A DNA stretch of 64,000 bases from G963664835 sp965220775 (GTDB taxonomy: Bacteria; Chloroflexota; UBA6077; FW602-bin22; JBCLEL01). This document shows, one piece after another, positions 9,804-18,336 of the stretch. Each line of letters opens with the position of its first letter. The stretch's first letter is position 1. The position numbers and the translations under genes are program-made. The notes under the pieces were generated by a model. It had not been told where the DNA came from. It did no database searches and saw nothing but the letters and a program-made list of their open reading frames with translations. The stretch is from contig OZ244845.1 of the NCBI GenBank assembly GCA_965220775.1, forward strand, positions 2,852,001 through 2,916,000, read 5' to 3'.

Positions 9804-10367
9804 AGATTGGTCTCCTGAAGCCGGCGCCTCGCCATCCTAAGAATCTTTTTCTCCGAACATGCTACTGTAGATTTCGCGCCTTTGCCGTATTTGAACCACA
9901 CGACGCCACGCCGGTATCACCCATGGCATTCGAAGGGCCACGTAAGAAGACGAAAATAGTGGGGCGCCGAGTTTTTGCGTATTGTATGGTGATCTTGCCT
10001 CTGCCCTCCCCTTTTGGATTCCGGCCCCGTATCGTGGTACGGGGCATGCTCTCGCCGGAAAGACGAGGTGGGTGGCGGGTATGACGGTAAGTATTTAGAT
10101 TTAGGGGTACCTGCTCCGTAAGGACGTCCGCCTAGGCGGATCGCACCAATGAGGGTCTACCAAAGGCGAGGATGTCTGATCGGCGAAAGCCAGGAAAGGG
10201 TTGCAAGGGCGATCCGCCTTAGGCGGATGATGGGGGATGTGGGGGTGTCCCCCACAACAAAGATCCCCCTTCTCCTGGCCAGAGGCTGTCTCACAAGTCC
10301 AAAGGGCAGCGATAAGCGCAATTCCGACCTTCGTATTTGGTCGATTTCATCAATAATGAACCGTTAA

Positions 10368-11456
10368 CTAGTGTCCTGTCTCTAAAGTACGGTGACAAAA
10401 GCGAGCTACATTAGCCAGTATCTGATCGGATGTCTTGGTCCATACGAACGGCTTGGGATCCTCGTTGGTGACGTCCAAGTAATGGTAGATGGCAGCTTCA
10501 AGTTCACGGCTGCTCTGGTGTGCTCCACGACGCAGTTGCTTTTCGGTAAGAAGGGCAAACCACCGCTCCACCAAGTTGAGCCAGGAAGCGCTGGTGGGGG
10601 TGAAGTGTACTTGGAAGCGCGGTCTCTTGGCGAACCACCTCCGTATGAGGGCAGTCTTGTGTGTGCCGTAGTTGTCCAAGATCAGGTGCACATCAAGGTC
10701 ATTGGGTACAGAAGCCTCGATAGTATCGAGGAACTTACGGAATTCGACCGAGCGGTGACGCTTGTGGCACCGGCCAATCACTTTGCCGGTCCTGGTGTCG
10801 AGAGCGGCAAACAGGGAGGTAGTGCCATGCCGAACGTAATCATGGGTGCGCCTCTCCGCCTGGCCTGGGCGCATGGGCAACAGCGGCCGCGTGCGGTCCA
10901 GTGCCTGGATCTGAGTCTTCTCGTCGACACACATGACCAATGCCCTGTCCGGCGGGTCGAGGTAGAGACCCACAATGTCACGAACTTTCTCGACAAAGAG
11001 CGGGTCCGCCGACAGCTTGAAGGTCTCGGTGCGGTGAGGCTGCAGCGCGAAGGCACGCCATATGCGGCTGATGGTGCTCCGACTCAGCCCAGAGCGCCGG
11101 GCCATTGAGCGCGTGCTCCAGTGTGTTGCCTCCGCCGGAGTAGTCTCCAATGTCAGTGTCACGACTCTCTCCACCTCAGCATCAGTGATTCTGCGCGGCG
11201 CTCCAGATCGTGGCTCGTCCACCAGACCGTCCAAGCGACGTTCCAAGAACCGAGACCGCCACTTTCCCACCGTAGGTTTCGACAGATTCAACTCTGCCGC
11301 CACATCGGTGTTCGTCTTGCCTTCGGCGCACCTCAGAACGATTCGGGCTCGCTGCGCCAACGCCTGGGCCGTCTTCGGGCGGCGAACCCACTGTTCCAAC
11401 GTCTCCTTTTCTTCCTCGGAAAGACTCAATGGTGGGATTGGGCGGCCAAGGCGCAT
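10368..11456 (-). CDS. IS630-family transposase
   Basis: DDE transposase of about 362 aa. It has an N-terminal helix-turn-helix region (TDVAAELNLSKPTVGKWRSR), a second HTH (MARRSGLSRSTISRIWR) and a catalytic domain with the triad D178 (CVDEKTQ), D261 (LILDNYGTH) and E297 (NLVERWF). ATG 11456 is chosen because AGGAGG lies six bases upstream (11463-11468); ATG 11462 directly abuts it and is unlikely. The frame runs through the left terminal repeat, and its TAG stop is formed by the target TA plus one flanking base. It looks intact and possibly active. Confidence 0.92.
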   Translation of the reverse strand: MRLGRPIPPLSLSEEEKETLEQWVRRPKTAQALAQRARIVLRCAEGKTNTDVAAELNLSKPTVGKWRSRFLERRLDGLVDEPRSGAPRRITDAEVERVVTLTLETTPAEATHWSTRSMARRSGLSRSTISRIWRAFALQPHRTETFKLSADPLFVEKVRDIVGLYLDPPDRALVMCVDEKTQIQALDRTRPLLPMRPGQAERRTHDYVRHGTTSLFAALDTRTGKVIGRCHKRHRSVEFRKFLDTIEASVPNDLDVHLILDNYGTHKTALIRRWFAKRPRFQVHFTPTSASWLNLVERWFALLTEKQLRRGAHQSSRELEAAIYHYLDVTNEDPKPFVWTKTSDQILANVARFCHRTLETGH

Positions 11457-11537
11457 AAGCATCCTCCTGTTGAAGTTGTGCTGAAGGGTACAACAGCGCC
11501 GCACACTTACGCAACTAACTTTAAAGACAGGACACTA
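10369..11537 (-). mobile_element. IS630-family insertion sequence
   Basis: Complete insertion sequence of about 1.17 kb. Terminal inverted repeats are TAGTGTCCTGTCTCTAAAGT (10369-10388) and its partner at 11518-11537, with 19 of 20 positions matching. The TA at each outer end is the duplicated TA target typical of the IS630/Tc1/mariner group. It carries one transposase gene on the minus strand and sits inside a smaller element, which is inside a MITE copy. Confidence 0.92.
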
Positions 11538-11835
11538 GGTCATGATGAGAAGGTCCCGCCGTATTTCGTACCTCACACAGAGTTATGAGACGAACTCTGG
11601 CCAGGAGAAGGGGGCCAGGTCGAAGACTACGCAAGGCGAGGGGATGAGGTCGAGCAGCTCCTGGATTTGGCATCGATAGGTTGGAAATCACCCCTTGACC
11701 GCCGACTGAGGTCCCGAATGGCGACTCGACCTATCCAGTTCACGGGCATGGAGGAGAGACGTACGCCCAAATCTGAACTGTTACGTATGACGCAACGAGT
11801 GGCGGGAACCTGTTTTCATTGCAAGACTGGCATGT

Positions 11836-11864
11836 TTGGCAAAAGCTCCGGCCAAGATTATACT
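11836..11864 (+). promoter_or_regulatory. Sigma70-type promoter for the HD hydrolase gene
   Basis: TTGGCA at 11836-11841 and TATACT at 11859-11864 are separated by exactly 17 bp, about 50 bp before the ATG at 11915. It lies just outside the mobile element copy A, so the gene's promoter survived the insertion. Confidence 0.6.
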
Positions 11865-11914
11865 GAAATCGATGGGTCAAAACGGCCGGCGCTGGGCGAG
11901 TACAAAATAGACGG

Positions 11915-12541
11915 ATGGAATTGCACAAACTCAGGAACCGAGTCGAACGAATCTGGGCGGGCAACTACATGCCGGCGCACGATATCAAACACACCCTTCG
12001 CGTCGCGGCCCTGGCCCGTCATATTGCGAAGCACGAGGGCTGCGACCCCGACGAAGCGGAAGCCGCCGGTTTACTCCATGACTTGGGCCGGCTTGCCCAA
12101 GAAGAAGAGGAAGGGCACGCACAAGCCGGCGTGGCGTGGTCGGATTCCATACTTAGAGAGACTTGTGAGTTCTCGGAAGACGCCAGAAAGCGAATTCTCT
12201 CCGCCGTCCGGCAACATAGCCAGCTACGTAGCAATGGTCGACTTGCAAACATCATTCAGGATGCGGACAAACTCGAAGGTCTTGGCGCGATGGGTCTCAT
12301 GCGCGCCTATGTATCCAAGAGCCATCTTGTCGACTATCCGGAAGGGGTGATCGCCGAGCGCGGCTCCATCACCCCACGAAATATCAGTGAGCAAATTGCG
12401 TTTCAAATGGAATGGTTCGACATGCTCTACACGAAGACGGCGAAAAACATGGCCGTACGTCGACATAGTTTCATGCGGACATTTCTAATGGAATTAAAGA
12501 GAGATATCGACGAAGCCAGCTATCAAGTTCGATCCGAGTGA
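11915..12541 (+). CDS. HD-domain phosphohydrolase
   Basis: Predicted HD-superfamily metal-dependent phosphohydrolase, 208 aa. The metal ligands are recognisable as H26 (in HDIKHTLRV), H55-D56 (LLHDLGR) and D115 or D117 (QDADKLE). Single-domain proteins of this type often hydrolyse nucleotides or signalling phosphoesters, but the substrate is not deducible. It starts at ATG 11915 and has its own likely promoter just downstream of a mobile-element block. It is monocistronic, with a 386-bp gap before mutS2. Confidence 0.8.
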   Translation: MELHKLRNRVERIWAGNYMPAHDIKHTLRVAALARHIAKHEGCDPDEAEAAGLLHDLGRLAQEEEEGHAQAGVAWSDSILRETCEFSEDARKRILSAVRQHSQLRSNGRLANIIQDADKLEGLGAMGLMRAYVSKSHLVDYPEGVIAERGSITPRNISEQIAFQMEWFDMLYTKTAKNMAVRRHSFMRTFLMELKRDIDEASYQVRSE

Positions 12542-12927
12542 TGTGGTCCTGTTGGAAACAACTCGGACAGCGCTCTAAGAGCCGTGCGTGACCGCCATAC
12601 CCTTCGCTGCACGGTTGGACCCGTACACCGCCTCGACCTCGTCGCGGTCAGACGATCCTCTTTTACCTTATCGCGCCTTGGATCAGGAACCCGACAACGA
12701 GCCTAGCGTCTCGATAAATCGTCAAGACAGGATTGACAGATGGCGCGCTCTTCACGACGTGGCGGCCCTTCGCACCGTTGTATAATCCGCTCGATGAGTC
12801 AATTGATACGGATACCCATTGGGCTTCTCACCTGCATCTCATAGGCTAGGGACCACAAAATCTCCACGGTTGTGGACAAGCTAGCGATAATGCAACAGCC
12901 GATCGACATCACGAAGCAGGGTGGACA
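12542..12927. other. Intergenic gap before mutS2
   Basis: I see no convincing gene; a 65-codon frame at 12588-12785 has no family features. A TATAAT hexamer at 12781-12786 and a TTGACA at 12733-12738 are present but spaced 42 bp apart, so they do not form one promoter. The mutS2 promoter is presumably here. Confidence 0.4.
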
Positions 12928-15291
12928 TTGAACGAGCATGTAGTTCGCGTACTCGAGTTCGATAAGATTCTCGAGCGCTTGGCACAGAAGACTTCGTTTT
13001 CGGCGAGCCGGCAGCTTGCGGTTTCGCTCAGACCAAGTCCTGAGCTGTCCAACGTGAAGTCCCGATTGGCGCTCACCACTGAGGGAAGGTGGCTAGCCGA
13101 CGATCGTCCTGACCTGCGAGTCGCCGGCGCCTCGGATGTTCGCCCCCTGGTCGAACGCGCTGCCCTGGGCGGCATACTGGAACCGAGCGATTTGCTGGAC
13201 ATAGAGTCGACGATTGTCGCCGGAGGCAGGCTCCGCTCGGGGTTGCCGAAGACAAACGCCGCAACTCCGATGCTCTCGGAGCGCGCCAGCTCACTTCCCG
13301 TGCTGGACAGGTTGGGCCAAGAAATCACCCGTTGCCTAAATGACCGCGGCGAAGTGATGGACACGGCAAGTTCGCTACTTGGACGTTTGCGTACCAATAT
13401 CCGCGTCGCCCACCGTCGCGTCCTCGATCGTCTAGAACAGGTCATGCGATCCGGAATCAGGTCGGGATTCGTACAGGAGCCCATTATCACGCAAAGGTCA
13501 GGCCGTTACGTTCTGTCCGTCAAGGCGGAACACCGGCGGCACATGCGTGGAGTGGTACACGATCAATCCGCCAGTGGCGCGACGGTCTACGTCGAACCTT
13601 TTGCTACGGTCGAGATGAGCAACTCCCTCCGGCGGCTTCAGATCGAAGAGCAGCACGAAATCCGCCGAATTATGAATGAGCTGTCCAAGCAGGTTGCCGC
13701 TGACGGGCCGGCAATTATCAAGACGGTCGAGCTATTGGCAGAAATAGACTTGGCATTGGCCGCCGGCCGACTCTCGGCCGAGCAGAGGGCTTCGAAGCCG
13801 CACCTATCGAATCAGGCGGACGGCAGGACGATTCAACTACACGGCGCGCGGCATCCGCTGCTGGGCAAGTCTGTAGTCCCTATCAACTTCGAAATGGATC
13901 AAACACATCGAGTCGTAGTGATAACCGGCCCCAACACTGGCGGCAAGACCGTGGCGTTGAAGACATTGGGTCTACTCACACTTATGGCCCAATCGGGCTT
14001 GCATATTCCGGCCGATCCAGGAGGCCGGCTTGTCGTGTTCGGCCATCTGTTCGCCGACATCGGGGACGAGCAAAGCATCGAGCAGAGCCTCTCTACGTTC
14101 TCCTCCCATATGACCCACGTGATCGAAGCGCTAGACTTGGCCGATGAAAATACCTTGATATTGCTTGACGAAATCGGTGCCGGCACCGATCCGGAGGAAG
14201 GATCGGCACTTGCCCGCGCCACCATAGTGCACCTCCTGGCAAAAGGAAGCTGGGTGGTGGCAACCACACACTTCGGTGAGCTTAAAGTATTCGCCCACGA
14301 AACGCCGGCGGTGATCAATGCGTCGGTGGAGTTTGATCCGGGGACGCTGTCTCCGACATACAACCTGGTCATGGGGCTTCCCGGACAGAGCAACGCTCTC
14401 GAGATTGCCAGCCGGCTGGGATTGGACACCTCCATCCTCACCGATGCTCGCGCAATGTTGGACGGGGGCCGGCTGTCGCTCGAAGGGCTGCTGCAAACCA
14501 CCAGGAGCGAGCTCGAATCAGCGAGCAAATTGCGTCACGAAGCGACGTCGGGGCAGCAGGAAGTCGAGCGGATGCGGCGCGAGCTGACCGAACGCCTCGC
14601 CCAGATAGAGACGGAGCGCGCCGAAGTAGTCGAAGCGACTCGTCAACAGGCACTCGAAGAGCTGGATGAAGTCCGCCGCGAGATCAAAGACTTGGGCGAG
14701 CGTGTTAGGGACGATCGGGAACGAATCGCTCCAGCCGTCGCCACTCGCAAGGTGCGAGAACTGACCAAGCAACTTGCGGCGCGGGCACAGCCATCCGTGG
14801 AGGTCGATCAACATCCGTCCCGAGAAAATAAAGTGGGCGATCACGTGGTCGTTCAACATCTGCAACAATCGGGCGTGGTGACTTCGATTAGCCACGACGG
14901 TGCCGAGGCAGAGGTGCAACTCGACAGGGCCCGGCTTCGAGCGCCTACCAGCCAACTTGAGCGCGCGGCAAGAGCGCCGGCGACCTCCTACGGGCGACCG
15001 AGAACGAGCGCAATCTCATTTGTCCCAGCCTCTCCCAGGCCCCCAGCACCGGCCGAGATCGACTTGAGAGGGTATCGAGCGGAGGATATCGGGCCGGCGT
15101 TGGAGCGCCACCTTAACGATGCCTTCATGGATGGGATGCCGTCGTTACGGATCATCCACGGCAAGGGTGCCGGAACCCTGCGACGCGTGGTTCGCGAACA
15201 CCTGGGAGAGCACCCAATAGTCAAGTCCGCTTTCTCTGCGCCACAAAGAGACGGCGGAGAGGGTGTAACCGTCATCGAGCTGGAACTATGA
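12928..15291 (+). CDS. mutS2: Endonuclease MutS2
   Basis: MutS2-family ATPase/nuclease, 787 aa, full length. The MutS core and clamp regions precede an ABC-type ATPase with Walker A GPNTGGKT (334-341) and Walker B LILLDEIGAGTD (about 410-421). A coiled-coil arm follows (about 520-610). A C-terminal Smr nuclease domain has IDLRGY (near 710) and HGKGAG (near 744). The family suppresses homologous recombination or, in Bacillus, acts in ribosome collision rescue. The start is TTG at 12928. It is followed 16 bp later by a zinc-ribbon membrane protein gene, probably in one transcript. Confidence 0.93.
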   Translation: MNEHVVRVLEFDKILERLAQKTSFSASRQLAVSLRPSPELSNVKSRLALTTEGRWLADDRPDLRVAGASDVRPLVERAALGGILEPSDLLDIESTIVAGGRLRSGLPKTNAATPMLSERASSLPVLDRLGQEITRCLNDRGEVMDTASSLLGRLRTNIRVAHRRVLDRLEQVMRSGIRSGFVQEPIITQRSGRYVLSVKAEHRRHMRGVVHDQSASGATVYVEPFATVEMSNSLRRLQIEEQHEIRRIMNELSKQVAADGPAIIKTVELLAEIDLALAAGRLSAEQRASKPHLSNQADGRTIQLHGARHPLLGKSVVPINFEMDQTHRVVVITGPNTGGKTVALKTLGLLTLMAQSGLHIPADPGGRLVVFGHLFADIGDEQSIEQSLSTFSSHMTHVIEALDLADENTLILLDEIGAGTDPEEGSALARATIVHLLAKGSWVVATTHFGELKVFAHETPAVINASVEFDPGTLSPTYNLVMGLPGQSNALEIASRLGLDTSILTDARAMLDGGRLSLEGLLQTTRSELESASKLRHEATSGQQEVERMRRELTERLAQIETERAEVVEATRQQALEELDEVRREIKDLGERVRDDRERIAPAVATRKVRELTKQLAARAQPSVEVDQHPSRENKVGDHVVVQHLQQSGVVTSISHDGAEAEVQLDRARLRAPTSQLERAARAPATSYGRPRTSAISFVPASPRPPAPAEIDLRGYRAEDIGPALERHLNDAFMDGMPSLRIIHGKGAGTLRRVVREHLGEHPIVKSAFSAPQRDGGEGVTVIELEL

Positions 15292-15307
15292 TCGTGGTGA
15301 CCGTGTA

Positions 15308-15844
15308 ATGCCCTTGGGTATTTCCGACCTATTACCAGATAGTCTAGAGAGTGTCGTCCAGCTGTTCTTTGCCCTGACAGGGGCATATGTAGCCGCGTTC
15401 TGGTTCGGTTTGGTTGTTTGGACATTCCGGGACATTCAGCAGCGCAGCCGTGATGCCGTTGTACAAGTGCTGGCGACCCTGCTGGTTTTGTTCACCGGCG
15501 TTCTGGGAGTGGTGCTGTATATGATATTAAGGCCTCCGGACACGTTGTCGGGAACCTACCAACGCACCTTAGAAGAAGAGGCAATTATCCGTGAAATCGA
15601 AGCCAACCCAAGCTGCCCTCATTGCCATCACGCGATCGAGTCAGACTACATTCGTTGTCCTCACTGTGGCAACGCACTGAAAAAGCAGTGCGAAGCTTGT
15701 GAACGGACCCTAGAAATCCACTGGGAAATCTGCCCGTATTGCGGCACGGATCGAGTTGAATCGACCGGCACCACACAACTCGTCGCGGAATCGGAACCAA
15801 CAGTGCCCGGAGTGATTCGCGGCGCTGGGACCCCGCCGGAGTGA
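15308..15844 (+). CDS. Two-TM membrane protein with double zinc ribbon
   Basis: 178-aa protein of unknown function. Two transmembrane segments (about 17-40 and 52-73) are followed by a cytoplasmic tail with two zinc-ribbon units: CPHCHHAI...CPHCGNAL (about 103-122) and CEACERTL...CPYCGTD (about 128-147). This is a DZANK-like arrangement. It follows mutS2 by 16 bp and is closed by a hairpin terminator. The zinc ribbons suggest a scaffold or protein/nucleic-acid contact rather than catalysis. Confidence 0.8.
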   Translation: MPLGISDLLPDSLESVVQLFFALTGAYVAAFWFGLVVWTFRDIQQRSRDAVVQVLATLLVLFTGVLGVVLYMILRPPDTLSGTYQRTLEEEAIIREIEANPSCPHCHHAIESDYIRCPHCGNALKKQCEACERTLEIHWEICPYCGTDRVESTGTTQLVAESEPTVPGVIRGAGTPPE

Positions 15845-15885
15845 AGCGCTAAGAGATCCTTCTAAGGGGCCGACTCAGACACAAA

Positions 15886-15917
15886 AAAACTCGGCCGGCA
15901 ATCGCCGACCGAGTTTT
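15886..15917. terminator. Bidirectional intrinsic terminator
   Basis: A 14-bp stem, AAAACTCGGCCGGC paired with GCCGACCGAGTTTT with one mismatch, closes a 4-base AATC loop and has A and T runs at its outer ends. It lies between the convergent zinc-ribbon gene and the ABC ATPase gene and can serve both. Confidence 0.85.
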
Positions 15918-15941
15918 ATCCTCGCTACTTAACCGCGGAAG

Positions 15942-17042
15942 CTATACCACAGCAATCTGGGTCTGACGATCAAAAGCGTGCATATGCTCCATCGCCAATG
16001 TGACGTCAAGGTCTTGACCAGCCTTGATGGGCGAGCGAGCGTCCATGCGGGCGATGAACTGAGACTCGCCTGTCAGCAGGTAAACGTACTGCTCACTACC
16101 CATTGGCTCAACGACATCGACCTTGACGGTTAGCGACGTGTCTGGTGGAGGCGACTGTAGCGTTGCTCGCTCGGCAATGTCCTCCGGGCGCACGCCAAAA
16201 ACTATTTCCTGACCGATGAACTTCACCAGCGCCTCAACCTTGTCGGATGGAACTCGGAGTCTAAATGAGCCACCATCGACGAACATCGAATCCGCAGTGC
16301 CGGTTACCCTCGCGTCGAAGAAGTTCATAGCAGGGCTGCCGATGAATCCCGCGACGAACATATTGGACGGTTCGTCGTACAGAGTCTGCGGCGCCTCCAA
16401 CTGCTGGAGCACGCCATCCTGTAGTACGGCGATGCGACTGCCCATCGTCATAGCCTCGACCTGGTCGTGGGTCACGTATATCACCGTGGTCTGTAGACGC
16501 TGGTGCAACTTGATCAACTCTGCTCTCGTCGCCACGCGCAGTTTCGCGTCCAAGTTGGACAGCGGCTCGTCCATCAAGAATACTTGCGGCTCACGGACGA
16601 TCGCCCTTCCCAAGGCCACGCGCTGACGCTGACCACCGGACAACTGCTTCGGCTTACGCGATAGCAATACCGAAATGCCCAGAACCTCGGCGGACTCGTG
16701 CACGCGTCGGTCAATCTCCTTGCGCGGAGTCTTGCGCAACCTGAGACCAAACGCCAAGTTGTCGTACACGCTCATGTGCGGATATAGCGCATAGCTCTGG
16801 AACACCATCGCTATGTCTCGATCCTTGGGTGCCACGTCATTGACCAGACGCTCACCGATGTAAATGTTGCCGGCTGTAAGCTCCTCCAAGCCGGCTATCA
16901 GACGTAGGGTCGTCGACTTCCCACATCCTGAAGGACCTACCAGTACAAGGAACTCCTTGTCCTCGACTGAGATGGTCATATCGTTAACCGCAACGACCTC
17001 GCCAAACTGCTTGGAGACATGGTCAAGGGTGACACTAGCCAT
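15942..17042 (-). CDS. Sugar-type ABC importer ATPase (UgpC/MalK/MsmX-like)
   Basis: ATP-binding subunit of a carbohydrate ABC importer, 366 aa. It has Walker A GPSGCGKS (36-43), Q-loop FQSYALYPHM, signature LSGGQ (134-138), Walker B with D158-E159 and the H-loop THDQVEAM. The C-terminal ~130 residues form the regulatory TOBE/OB domain (FGVRPEDI). ATG 17042 is preferred to an in-frame start 10 codons upstream because GAGGAGAGG lies just before it. No permease or binding-protein genes are adjacent, so it probably energises importers encoded elsewhere, as MsmX does in Bacillus. Confidence 0.9.
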   Translation of the reverse strand: MASVTLDHVSKQFGEVVAVNDMTISVEDKEFLVLVGPSGCGKSTTLRLIAGLEELTAGNIYIGERLVNDVAPKDRDIAMVFQSYALYPHMSVYDNLAFGLRLRKTPRKEIDRRVHESAEVLGISVLLSRKPKQLSGGQRQRVALGRAIVREPQVFLMDEPLSNLDAKLRVATRAELIKLHQRLQTTVIYVTHDQVEAMTMGSRIAVLQDGVLQQLEAPQTLYDEPSNMFVAGFIGSPAMNFFDARVTGTADSMFVDGGSFRLRVPSDKVEALVKFIGQEIVFGVRPEDIAERATLQSPPPDTSLTVKVDVVEPMGSEQYVYLLTGESQFIARMDARSPIKAGQDLDVTLAMEHMHAFDRQTQIAVV

Positions 17043-17262
17043 AACTTTGCCTCTCCTCGTTAGAGTTGACAACGGTGTTGGTTTGAGGACCCGTTCCGAC
17101 AGCCTTCAACCGACTCGCCCTACATTATCCGCCAAACCAACTATATCCGACACGATTTAACAGGCTTGGACCGCCGGCTTACGGCATTATAGCACATTAT
17201 GAACATTGTCAAACTTCCGCGCTACACTGATTTTCCAAGAAAATAACTGCCGCTTCAACTCT

Positions 17263-18207
17263 CTATCCGGACGCTACATACAGGATCGCAATTACTGAGG
17301 CCGCCCAGAGCACAACCGACGACAGCAGCGGCTTATCTCGAAATAGCAATTCATCAGGGCTGCCGCCCTGACCTCGGATGTGGATCAAATATGAGTAGCG
17401 GAACAATCCATACAGAACCAGCGGGATCGTGAGCATCATCGAATAGTCCGCCGGCAGGTTCTCCGCGGTAAAGGTATATAGCGAGTAGGCCATTACCGTC
17501 GAGGTCATGATTACTGTAAGAAGTTGGTCGAGCAAGGAAACACTGTACTCGCCAAGTATCCGTCGATGCTGACTAGGGTTTTCCTCCACGACAACCAGCT
17601 CTTGACGCCGTTTGCCCACCGCGATGAATAGTGAGCCCAGAGCCGTAAACACGTATAGCCAGGGAGAGACTGGAACGTCGATTATCAAAGCGCCCGCCAC
17701 AGCCCTGATGACGAATCCGGCGGAAATGACGAATACATCTACCAGTACGATATTCTTCAGGCCAAACGTGTAAGCCAACATGAGGGCGGAGTACACAATC
17801 ACCGTTTCCGTCAATGGCCCACTAATTGCCGAAGATCCCAGAATCGCGGCCAGAAAGAGTGCGCCGGCCAAGATGCCGGCAGGCAACGTCCCCACCGCGC
17901 CGGAGGCAATCGGACGGAACTTCTTCGTGGGATGAAGCCGGTCCCGCCCCGCGTCTACTATGTCATTCACAAGATAGACCGCGCTACTCGCCAACGAGAA
18001 GGCCAAGAATCCTGACAAGACCGTGGCAACCGCGCCAACGTCGGTCAACTTCAGGGCGAATATCAAGCCAAAGAAAACGACGCCGTTCTTGATCCATTGA
18101 CGGGGCCGCATGGATTTCAAGAGTCCGGCGGCTTGTGCCGGTATTGAAACCGCAGACCTCGTAACCGTTTCGGTGTTGGAGTAGTCCGTACCCACCGTCA
18201 ATTCCAT
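17263..18207 (-). CDS. UbiA-family decaprenyl-phosphate phosphoribosyltransferase-like
   Basis: Polytopic prenyltransferase, 314 aa with about eight to nine TM segments. The first Asp-rich motif is NDIVDAGRD (N81, D82, D85, D89), followed by RLHPTKKFRPIASG. The opening RPRQWIKN and the HPxKxxRPIASG text are typical of the DPPR-synthase branch (Rv3806c-like) that attaches phosphoribose to decaprenyl phosphate for arabinose donor synthesis. A quinone or other prenyltransferase role is not excluded. It is divergent from the CoA-transferase gene. Confidence 0.82.
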   Translation of the reverse strand: MELTVGTDYSNTETVTRSAVSIPAQAAGLLKSMRPRQWIKNGVVFFGLIFALKLTDVGAVATVLSGFLAFSLASSAVYLVNDIVDAGRDRLHPTKKFRPIASGAVGTLPAGILAGALFLAAILGSSAISGPLTETVIVYSALMLAYTFGLKNIVLVDVFVISAGFVIRAVAGALIIDVPVSPWLYVFTALGSLFIAVGKRRQELVVVEENPSQHRRILGEYSVSLLDQLLTVIMTSTVMAYSLYTFTAENLPADYSMMLTIPLVLYGLFRYSYLIHIRGQGGSPDELLFRDKPLLSSVVLWAASVIAILYVASG

Positions 18208-18251
18208 TCCATGATCAAAACATTCCTGTCGCCTCGTCGGGAATCAACCGA

Positions 18252-18279
18252 CTTGGCGCACCCTACCGGCGAATATAAT
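18252..18279 (+). promoter_or_regulatory. Likely promoter of the CoA-transferase gene
   Basis: CTTGGC at 18252-18257 and a perfect TATAAT at 18274-18279 lie 16 bp apart. This places transcription start near 18287 and so argues for translation from ATG 18337 rather than an upstream in-frame ATG at 18211. Confidence 0.5.
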
Positions 18280-18336
18280 GGGCCTTCGACACCTCGTCAA
18301 ACCAGACATTGGATTCGGGATCACGTTGTCCGCCAA

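Larger units (their letters stand above)
10281..11598. mobile_element. Small second-level element inside copy A, itself split by IS630
   Basis: Ends read AGAGGCTGTCTCACAA (10281-10296) and, inverted, AGAGTTCGTCTCATAA (11583-11598), 12 of 16 matching. GGCC flanks both sides (10277-10280 and 11599-11602), while the intact MITE copy has GGCC once at the centre of its hairpin, so GGCC is a 4-bp target duplication. Removing the IS630 leaves about 150 bp, too short for a transposase, so this is a MITE of another family. Confidence 0.6.
10087..11784. mobile_element. MITE-like element, copy A, with nested insertions
   Basis: Non-autonomous element with terminal inverted repeats beginning GTAAGTATTTAGATTTAGGG on the left and GTAACAGTTCAGATTTGGGC as the inverted right end. 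It is flanked by a perfect 8-bp direct repeat GTATGACG at 10079-10086 and 11785-11792, a clear target-site duplication. Related copies lie at 48106-49741 and 55218-55584. Without its nested insertions this copy would be near the 367 bp of the intact copy. It contains the palindrome TCCGCCTAGGCGGA and a half-split hairpin CCCCTTCTCCTGGCC. It has no open frame of its own. Confidence 0.8.

Noticed and set aside
10392..11108. 238-codon frame antisense to the transposase
   Set aside because: Shadow of the IS630 transposase gene; no family features.
12588..12785. 65-codon frame before mutS2
   Set aside because: No Shine-Dalgarno site, low-complexity composition and no family resemblance.
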